Below are positions 56,738 to 64,000 of a stretch of DNA of 64,000 bases, piece after piece. Under the pieces are notes generated by a model. It saw only the letters and a program-made list of their open reading frames with translations, was not told the origin of the DNA and made no database searches. The DNA is from Beaufortia kweichowensis (Eukaryota; Chordata; Actinopteri; Cypriniformes; Gastromyzontidae), in assembly GCA_019155185.1 (NCBI GenBank), contig CM032805.1:13197942-13261941 (forward strand). Reading direction: 5' to 3'. Both the position numbers and the translations under genes were made by a program. Each line of letters begins with the position of its first letter. The stretch's first letter is position 1.

Positions 56738-56836
56738 GTATATAGTTTAAAGCAGTATTACACGAGCAACAGTGTGTTATGACTGAACATATCATAACAG
56801 ACTGTTTCTTGAGTAATATTGCTTTAAATTATATAC
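56738..56836. ncRNA. 99-nt imperfect hairpin
   Basis: Arms 56738-56783 and 56791-56836 pair over 46 positions: about 39 Watson-Crick, 3 G.U and 4 mismatches by hand count, around a 7-nt loop (TGAACAT). Arm motifs are GTATATAGTTTAAAGCA and TGCTTTAAATTATATAC. It resembles a pre-miRNA in length and pairing, but TTTAAA on both arms also fits a small inverted-repeat transposon with TTAA targets. Either strand could be the transcribed one. It is an RNA gene only if expressed. Confidence 0.35.
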
Positions 56837-56880
56837 ATACATATCTATAAAGTATACTGTATATGTCAACATATTATCTT
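56837..56880. other. short spacer
   Basis: AT-rich, no feature. Confidence 0.3.
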
Positions 56881-57420
56881 ATCATCAGAGGACCCTCCGC
56901 AATACGTTCTTTACATTCATCATGTGTCACTGTCAGTTAATATCTGAACTTGCAAGAGTACATTCAAAGACTTTCGTTGCCGATATGCCCTCGCTGTCAA
57001 ATAGACAAACCAAAAAAAGACCGTAGCGGATTCTGCTGATGGTTAGTAGTGACCAGACCAAAGTCAAGCCATAGGCGGAGGGCTATTTGTTTAGCACCAT
57101 TTAGTTTGTAGTTGTTTTGAAAGGGGGGTGTTGTGGCTGCTCGTGTACCAGGTGGTGGACGTTCAGCATGGCTAGGGGACGATGCTCTGGAGGAAGACAT
57201 TGACAGTGGACATTGATAGACACAGATATGGGCTCGGAGGGACAGTGCTTTACCGAGCTCCGGACCTTGACCTTCCCTTTCCAACAAAAGAAAGTGCTGT
57301 TTCCAGTGGGATTTAATCACATGTGTGCCCTGACAGTGCTGACGCCATGGGGTTTGTACTAGAATTGCAGACATGCTGAAATTGTTTTGGGAGTCGTGGC
57401 CTTATTTGACAGATCTGATC
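56881..57420. promoter_or_regulatory. candidate regulatory block
   Basis: Repeat-free, stop-depleted on the minus strand (125-codon frame 56997-57374 with no family). GC-rich centre with several CpGs. AATTGTTTTGGG near 57382 is a SOX-like core. Confidence 0.35.
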
Positions 57421-57718
57421 TTATGCCGTGCTATGGAAAACCAGTTTTAATAAGAAACAAAATCAGTCGACTAATATGCCATTTGTATTGTACAGTATTG
57501 GGTACCAACCTAATTATTAGACTAATTAAATAAATTGCTTAACATTTATTTGTAATTCTTATCGCCACCTTTTATACAAGCAAAAACACCCTAAATAAGC
57601 GTGCAAAACAAGCGTGACGCAGTCTGTCATGGCATACTGCTTAAAACGTTGTTTAAAAGTTCATGGGTGTATGTCCAAGACAGGATTACTCATGGACAAC
57701 CACTAATATTACAACTTC
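57421..57718. other. AT-rich spacer
   Basis: No feature. Confidence 0.35.
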
Positions 57719-58155
57719 TTGCAGATGAAAGGCCACTTCTATCTGAAGCTATTTAAAACAAAAAAGCAGGCAGAATGTACCAGTTGCGGATTGGCGTCGG
57801 GCCACGAAATCATTTGTCGTTCCCTTGAAGCACCTTTGAAACCGAGTTTGAAAATGGCATCTGGCTACCCTCAGCGTGTTCCAGTTCTCCTGCTGATCTC
57901 CGGAGAGGAGGAGGCAGATCTGCTGACTCCACACTCGTGGGTCGACCAACAAAGGCTGCTCTGAGACTGCGCTCCCTGGATCCTGTAGTGACGGGCTTGG
58001 CAGGCCGCAGACATAATGAGCTCCAGACCGGGGAGAGCGCAGCATTATCACCCTGGAATTTAGTAGTTGGGTCGGGCGGGAGGGAGGGAGGGATTGAGCC
58101 CGCTCTGACCCAACTCTTATGTGGGAGGCCTGGGCATGTCACGCACTACCAGTGA
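57719..58155. promoter_or_regulatory. GC-rich stop-depleted block with G-quadruplex motif
   Basis: Four overlapping frames (72-110 codons) on both strands. The + frame beginning at an ATG just after a CTTCTTGCAG acceptor (57724) is noted but not convincing. A G-run array lies at 58069-58092. CpGs are frequent. Likely regulatory or conserved non-coding. Confidence 0.35.
58069..58092 (+). promoter_or_regulatory. G-quadruplex motif, six G3 runs
   Basis: Six GGG runs (58069-71, 58074-76, 58078-80, 58082-84, 58086-88, 58090-92) separated by loops of 2, 1, 1, 1 and 1 nt. Loops this short predict a very stable quadruplex on the + strand. Confidence 0.85.
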
Positions 58156-58459
58156 GGCTCAGAGTTTCAAGAACTTTCTCTATGGCTAAGCCCAGAATCT
58201 TCCTCGCTGTCATAAATAGAGGTCAGATCCCAAGAGTGCTCTTGCACATTCATTTGAAACAGGGACCGTATGGTTTGATTATTTATTATCTTGGGAAAAT
58301 TGTTAACGGTTGCTTCTGAACATGTGCCACAATTAGGATTTGTGCCTGTGCTGTTTTCAGAGAAATGTGTTTTGTTGAGTGTGCCGTGTGAAATGTTTAT
58401 GGGCATGTGTATCGGCACATTTATACAGTATGTGTGTGTTTGTGTGTGGTCCTGGTAAA
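58156..58459. other. mixed spacer
   Basis: Includes GTGTGTGTTTGTGTGTGG GT patch near 58432. Otherwise nothing recognised. Confidence 0.35.
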
Positions 58460-58625
58460 CCGTATTGTGTGGGGACCAAATGTCCAGACAAAGATGATAA
58501 TACCAGTCATTTTTTTTAACCTTGTGGGGATATTTTTGGTCCCCATCAGCTTATAATTCATACAAAATTATGTTTATTTGAAAATGTAAAAATGCTGAAA
58601 GGTTTGTGTGAGGGTTAGTGTGTGT
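58460..58625 (+). repeat. interspersed repeat with GGGGACCAAA inverted arms
   Basis: GGGGACCAAA at 58471-58480 and its reverse complement TTTGGTCCCC at 58535-58544 bracket CCAGACAAAGATGATAATAC. The following GAAAATGTAAAAATGC and GTGAGGGTTAG are the usual continuation of a repeat dispersed in fish genomes. Confidence 0.7.
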
Positions 58626-59149
58626 GTTGTTACATATTATTTTAGGTTTGCAGTGTTTAACCTACGTTGAGTTCTTTCCTCGTAAATGTAACCTAACAAG
58701 GAAATGAAAAATGGTCATATGGCAGATGTAATGTGTATTTAAGCAATATTTCATAAATTTGATATTGCTATTAAATAAGTTATATAATAAGCTATAAAAC
58801 AACGCTAATGTAGACTGACTTTCGTTTTGGACTAAATTGTCAGAATTTAAAGCTAGTATTTTTGTTTTCCCTTTTCCCAAAAAGAAATTGTGTATTATTG
58901 TCTCTGGAATGCCACAGATGCAGATACACAGATTGATATAAGCTTCGAAGCATGCCAGTGCTAGTACTAAATACCATCACTTATGGAAAAAACAGCTTGC
59001 ACGCCGTTGTGTGTATGTTCCAACTAGCCATACACTGAAACAGTATTGTTCAAATGGCCAGAGTAAATATGATGGGTTGGTGGGATGTATTATTCATAAT
59101 TAGTGTAATTTAGCCAGGTAAACACATGTTAGATTGTGTAAAGACGTTC
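58626..59149. other. AT-rich spacer
   Basis: No feature. Confidence 0.35.
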
Positions 59150-59580
59150 AGGAGTAGATATGGCAGATACGGGCCTGCATTTCCATCGCTGCGTTTGAAG
59201 CTTTTTCGTTTAATCAAGAATCAGTTTGAAAAGTGAATGGATCAATTAAGCAATTTATATGGCTAATCTTTGGCAGTCCCAGCGTTTCGACGTAGCCAAC
59301 AAAGTGATTGCAAACATTGTTAATGCATCCAAAAGAACTAAAGAGGGTTGTACTGCCGCTCCTCCCGAATGATTTAGAATAATTTTCGTCTAATTCTGGA
59401 AATGGAAACAAGCCTCTTCTCCAGCTAGCGCTGGCAGTGGGCATGAAAGCACTCCGCCACCAACTTTCTTCCAATATTTCCTCATTTGAATCAGCTAAAT
59501 GGCTATTAGCTGTGCTCCATGCCAGTGTTCTCACCATAATCACAATGAAGGTGGTAGCTTGGATGAGTTCATTGTGACAG
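59150..59580. promoter_or_regulatory. large candidate enhancer block
   Basis: Complex, repeat-free sequence with homeodomain-type cores (TCAATTAAGCAATTT near 59240, ATGGCTAATC, GGCTATTAGC near 59501), CpGs and GCTAGCGCTGGC near 59425. The 109-codon minus frame has no recognised family. Texture matches the strongest blocks elsewhere in the window. Confidence 0.45.
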
Positions 59581-60059
59581 CTGTGTGTGAATGCACGTGT
59601 GCGTTCTTTTATGTATAATAGTAATAGAAGCGGATGTCAATAAATGTAAGAAAAGTCACGATTTTACACATTTTACAGATGTTAATGTTTTTTTTTTGTG
59701 GAGATGTTTCATATTTTATTTTATTTTATTAAAATAAGTTCTTAACTTTATTAACATTTGACGTCAAAAATCAATGTCTCCTTACCTAACCGTAAGCTGA
59801 TTTCTAATTTAAGTTGTCGGGTATGATTTTGTGGAAAATGACAATTTGACGTCATTTTATTTCAACCCACGTATAGATAAGTACATAAAGTAAGCTGCAA
59901 TTTTTCGTTTCAAACAGAGATGATGATGGAGAGGTAAAAGTTACTGTATTGCAGCCGCCAATTGCAATTTTTCCTTGTACTTTAAACACTAAGCAAACAA
60001 GCAGTTAAATAAATAACTATGTTAATGGGTAAAGCAAATATAATCTTTGTTTCATTCAC
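59581..60059. other. AT-rich spacer
   Basis: Contains TTTTATTTTATTTTATTAAA near 59714. Two ACGTCA CRE-like sites lie near 59761 and 59849. No gene. Confidence 0.4.
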
Positions 60060-60400
60060 AGGCGAAGCATCTATTTAACAGCTCTCCTCAACCCAATAAG
60101 TGCCACTATAATCTGCCATTTACAGAGTTTAATACTCTTTTAATACACATTTAAGTCAATGGCACGTTACCACCGCCGTACTCCTCCGAGCCAGCGCGAG
60201 TTAGCGAGCGTATGATCTGGTTCTATTGAGACTGATGAAGGTACTAGACACTTCCTCCGTCTTTCCAGGCGAACATGGTGCAGGGCCACAGGCCTACGGC
60301 TGTCTCTCCAGAGACCGAGCCGCTCAAGAGGAGCTGAAGTGTGGCCGGGGTCCAGAGCCGCCCTCCTGCCAGAAGACATTTAACAAGCTGGCAGTAAAAA
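60060..60400. promoter_or_regulatory. CpG-bearing candidate block
   Basis: CpG cluster at 60172-60212 (CCGCCGTACTCCTCCGAGCC and GCGCGAGTTAGCGAGCG). Repeat-free. Frames are unsupported. Confidence 0.35.
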
Positions 60401-60800
60401 AGTAAGAGGCCTGTTGAGCATGTGGGCAAACATAAAAAAGCAGTGGATTTAAAAGTTAATTTTTCCAGACACTATTATAGCTCCTTCGTATTAAAACCTC
60501 ATGCCAGGGAAAGGTTCCTTTTCTTTTGTGATCGGGCGTGCGTGTGTGTTATTTGTGCGTGTGTCTGCAGGAGCGTGTGTGTGTTCAGGGCTCTTTATGG
60601 GATGCAGAGCCACTCTGCTCGGTGGTTAATTATGGTTTCTTGTTTGCCCAGTCATTTTGTCACTTCCTTGCCATTTCAAAGTGATAACGGCCATAAATGC
60701 CTTTCCAAACTCTTTACAGCAGCGGAGACCTCAGCATGGAAATATGGCCCATGTTTAAAGATAAGGAGGAAAATGACTAAATGAACACATGGCGTTTTGT
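60401..60800. promoter_or_regulatory. candidate regulatory block
   Basis: A 120-codon + frame runs through, partly over a GTGCGTGTGTGTTATTTGTG low-complexity patch, so it is rejected. The right part is complex and repeat-free. Confidence 0.3.
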
Positions 60801-61259
60801 GATGAGGATTTCCTGTGTACCGAAAACGTACAAGTGGAGGGAAATATTAGACGCTCTTTCCAAAATCCCAAGATTATTGGTAAGCATTTTTGATTTTCTG
60901 GTCCAAAGTAAATAGTGTTAAGGTGTGTAAAGGTACTGTAGCTTGTGTTGGTTACAAAGGAAGAATAGTTTTTATCAGTGTTGGTAAAAATAGTAAGCTC
61001 ACATTGTATGTTTTACGCTTATATATCTAAAAATATGAGTAACTTGAGTACATTTTAAACTTTCAACTTATCCACTTTCAGTGCAATTTTTACATCTCAT
61101 CAATATTTGTTTCCCCAGACTTCCTCAGAAAAAAATTGTCTTCCAATTCAGTTAAAGCAACATACACCGACGTATTTACAGGTGTAAAAACAAGGATATC
61201 CATTATACATGCCAGCAATAATCTTTAAAGCTTAATGTGTAACAAATAGTTTTGGGGAA
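60801..61259. other. AT-rich spacer
   Basis: No feature. Confidence 0.4.
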
Positions 61260-61640
61260 TTATAAGAGACATATCACAGCAATAGAGAAACTTCAGAAAA
61301 GCAAATCACTCTCTATTCATAAGCCTATTTTTCAAAGGCTAATCTACATGACCTCTGACCCTTCTCATTTGTCAAGCCTCAGAATAACCTGCCACCTCCA
61401 AGGCTACAATTAAAGTACGGTAATTAAACTCATAATGTCCACAGCTAAGATTATTATCAGTCCGCACAGATAACACCCCTTTAGGAGGTTTCTCGCATGA
61501 ATATTTTATGCCGAGCGATTAGCCTGGGCCGTAGCGGTGGTAAAAAGGTTTAAATATGACCCTGTGATCATGAGCTGGAATATGTGTACAGGAAATGAGG
61601 GATAGCTGAAATTCAGATGAGAATCTAGTGTATATCAAAA
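61260..61640. promoter_or_regulatory. candidate enhancer block
   Basis: Repeat-free with TAATTAAA at 61421-61428 and ATGCCGAGCGATTAGCC near 61509. No frame. Confidence 0.4.
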
Positions 61641-62000
61641 AACCTTGCCGTCAGGTACAGGTCCATAACCGGTAGTACAGTTTCCAAAATATCTTTATAT
61701 CTTTATAATACTTTGCCTCTAGGTTTACTGAAGGGTCTTAAGTGTAAAGCCAATACTCACACTGGCTACTGTATGCCACTACAGGAAGTCAGTGATTCCC
61801 ATGACATGAAGCTGATTGAACATGCTTTCACTACATTGTTTCGTCTCAGAGTATCACCTGTAAAGCCTGAACCCAAATCCTGTCGACTCCAGACCCCCAC
61901 GGCGGTTATGTCATATTTCATGTCTGCATGCATAATTAATTCCCTGCAAAGTTGACATTGACCCTCAAGACTTCTCTGAGATCCCAGACTCTCACCTTTA
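61641..62000. other. mixed stretch
   Basis: An 80-codon + frame at 61713-61955 has no recognised product. GCATAATTAATTCC near 61930 has a homeodomain core. Confidence 0.3.
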
Positions 62001-62560
62001 AACTTGAAGCACAGCTTATCTTAAGAAGTAGTGGTGAGAAAAAAAGACAATTGGAGGTGTTCATGAGAAATCTTATTTTTTTAATTTGCAAAATGCCCTT
62101 TCGTAGCTCTTAAGATTTCATGTAGTTCTTAGTATATATTTAGTCAGAGTCAAAGAGTCTAGATTGTCTCAAATGTTTCTTCAAAAGTCATGGGTAGGGA
62201 AGATTGGATATTTTGAAGGATTTGTTCATGAAGAGTTTGAGTTTGTTCATATTGAAACCTCTTGATTAGAGTTGTCACAATATGTATCTATGATTCTTGA
62301 TATAGTGTTAATACTACAAATATGATAATACTGTAAATAATTCAACATTACTTCAAATGTGGTGTTATTGTACCGGTTTTAATTTAGCCTTATACAGTGG
62401 TTACAAACTCTCTCTGTGCCTCCCTACGCTTGTCATTTTAGTATCATTTATTGACCAAAAAGACACCACCGAATAATCTAAATTAAAGATGACTGGTAGC
62501 ATTATTTATTTTAAAAAACCCATTTTGATAGATATTGTTTTTGTAAATTATTTTCTCTGT
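62001..62560. other. AT-rich spacer
   Basis: No feature. Confidence 0.4.
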
Positions 62561-63280
62561 AAAAATCTTGTGGTGAAAGTCTGACATTGTGACAGATCTA
62601 CTTTTGATATCAGACTTTGTTTTCTTGGCAAATCCGAGCTCGGTTTGAGACATTGCCACCTCTAAAACTCTACAGGAGACACATGTTGGTCTTTTCTCAG
62701 GAGAACAATCTGAGAAACACAAGAGTTAAGTCTCCGTTTGATCTCATTCGCTTTCCTACAGCTGAAATTGTCACGCATGCACGGACAGTGACTTCTCAAA
62801 AGCAAAAAAATAAAAGGATGGATTTGAGCAGTTTGAAGAGCAGAGATCTTGTAAACAGCGAATGCTGTCTCACAGCAACCAGCCCATGTGTTAGCACCTT
62901 GTTGGGTTGACTGCAGCCTGGCAGACGGGCTTGTTTTTACAGGGATCAGCACCAAAAGATCCAGGGTGCTTATTTTAACACCTGCCCTGGAGCTGTGTCT
63001 GTGCTCAGCCCACTCCCCGTCCACCAGCGGCCCCCCTCAAATGGCCCTCTCGCTGCCTGGGCCCCGTGCCAAAGGCCTCAGAGGTCTGTTCTTGCCGTGA
63101 CAGGCCCACGCAAACCAACTTCAGTCTCATAGAGAGCCGACAATCATCTGATGTTCCAGCGAAGTGAGTGCCACACACAACAACATAAATCTTCCCCACA
63201 TAAAACGGTGAGAGTGTACAGAGAACATTTTGTGTAATATTCATCTCATTTAACTGCACCAGGGTATTATGTAAAGCCAT
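62561..63280. promoter_or_regulatory. stop-depleted candidate block
   Basis: Overlapping frames on both strands (70-120 codons) with no family, and a GC-rich part at 63000-63090. No repeats recognised. Confidence 0.3.
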
Positions 63281-63429
63281 TGGAAAGAAAACTGCTGCGT
63301 GAATTATTTTAATATCTTGATTGTTTTACCTAGCTGGCAGTGAGATTAAATGGAGACTTGCTTTTTGAGGTTTCAGATGAGAACTCCATGATTTGCTTAG
63401 ATTTGCCAAGATACCAAAAAAGTTTTTGT
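63281..63429. other. short spacer
   Basis: No feature. Confidence 0.3.
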
Positions 63430-63538
63430 TGGGGCTGTCAACGATTAATCGCATCGAATAAAATTTCATGTTTCCATTATATGTGTCTATGTACTGTGCA
63501 CATAAATTTTGTATTTATAAACACAAAAACACATACAT

Positions 63539-63621
<83 letters not shown>

Positions 63622-63810
63622 TTAGGAAATATTAAGATGTATTTATTTATATTTGCCAATAATCGAAAGTATAGATAAACATTTATCTAGCAATTTTTCT
63701 TAAATATATGCTTTTATGTGTATGTGTTTATTAATACAAAATTAATATGTATAGTACACAGACATAAATGATGTAAACACAAACTTTTAATTAATCGTTT
63801 GACAAGCCTA
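63430..63810. mobile_element. hAT-like palindromic MITE
   Basis: Left end TGGGGCTGTCAACGATTAATCG and right end TTAATCGTTTGACAAGCCTA are inverted repeats. AAATTTTGTATTTATAAACAC and its mirrored counterpart ACAAAATTAATATG also correspond. The flanks GTTTTTGT (63422-63429) and GTTATTTT (63811-63818) agree at 6 of 8 positions, compatible with a decayed 8-bp hAT target duplication. The interior hosts a CT/TA microsatellite. Confidence 0.75.
63540..63620. repeat. (CT)n(TA)n microsatellite inside MITE
   Basis: A perfect CT run of about 72 bp passes into (TA)5. The 112-codon + and 60-codon minus frames through it are artefacts. Confidence 0.95.
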
Positions 63811-64000
63811 GTTATTTTTTTTAATATGAGCATTACTCAACAAATTCTTACCAAACCATATTATCAGTCAATAATTCTACTCGTCTTACTGTGTGTCAAA
63901 AATAATTACCAGTTTGTATTTTTTCTCTCTTTAGGAACTTTAGGAGAAACATCTAAAACAAAACTAATATGAAAATGAAGCACAACTGAGAACAACATTA
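63811..64000. other. AT-rich end of window
   Basis: No feature. A polypyrimidine TTTTTCTCTCTTTAG at about 63919-63933 could be a splice acceptor, but downstream sequence ends too soon to judge. Confidence 0.3.

Noticed and set aside
57719..57964. + frame beginning with ATG just after a CTTCTTGCAG acceptor, with a Cys-X2-Cys pair
   Set aside because: Third-position G/C is not above the local level, three other frames are equally open, and no family is recognised.
60422..60784. 120-codon + frame
   Set aside because: Part of it encodes a GT-rich low-complexity patch and the rest matches nothing known.
63919..63933. Splice acceptor-like TTTTTCTCTCTTTAG near the window end
   Set aside because: The downstream 67 bases show no supporting donor and the window ends; cannot be evaluated.

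Overview
The window is vertebrate nuclear DNA, most likely from a teleost fish and probably a cyprinid. It is AT-rich, with long CT/GA microsatellites, degenerate tRNA-derived SINE pieces, and several short DNA-transposon derivatives whose ends I recognise from cyprinid genomes: elements ending in TTCACCCAAAAATGA, one ending in CTTTACAATAAGGTTG, and a hAT-like element with GATTAATCG ends. Recognition is from memory; no database was searched. There is no operon structure, dense coding, ribosome-binding site or phage/plasmid hallmark.

No complete protein-coding gene can be supported. Nearly all open frames are under about 120 codons, match no family I know, and are chance frames in GC-richer islands or microsatellites. 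Four short stretches have good acceptor and donor sites and could be exons of an unidentified + strand transcript: 871-910, 15156-15243, 38117-38239 and 55106-55189. The last has an open frame with GC-rich third positions and is the best coding candidate. A 147-codon minus-strand frame at 42323-42766 encodes a plausible single transmembrane segment but has no other support.

The layout alternates between two textures. Roughly forty blocks of 150-700 bp are repeat-poor and relatively CpG- and GC-rich, with TAATTA-type homeodomain cores, POU octamers, E-boxes and small palindromes. Examples are 6260-6600, 10600-11160, 15800-16470, 18500-19110, 20740-21300, 25060-25520, 30650-31330, 35290-35840, 39430-39990, 42780-43300, 45100-45620, 47580-48010, 51880-52440 and 59150-59580. 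Between them lie AT-rich stretches with most of the SINE and MITE remnants. This is the texture of a developmental gene desert or very large intron (a genomic regulatory block), with the blocks as candidate conserved non-coding elements. Conservation itself was not tested, and the target gene cannot be named from this window.

The main structural landmarks are a 99-nt imperfect hairpin at 56738-56836, a fold-back repeat at 13101-13251, a CT array of about 445 bp at 37462-37907, a G-quadruplex-type run at 58069-58092, a 14-bp palindrome of two overlapping POU octamers at 34158-34171, and a double E-box palindrome at 45300-45317. I found no evidence of a novel enzymatic or defence system. The most interesting content is regulatory and structural.
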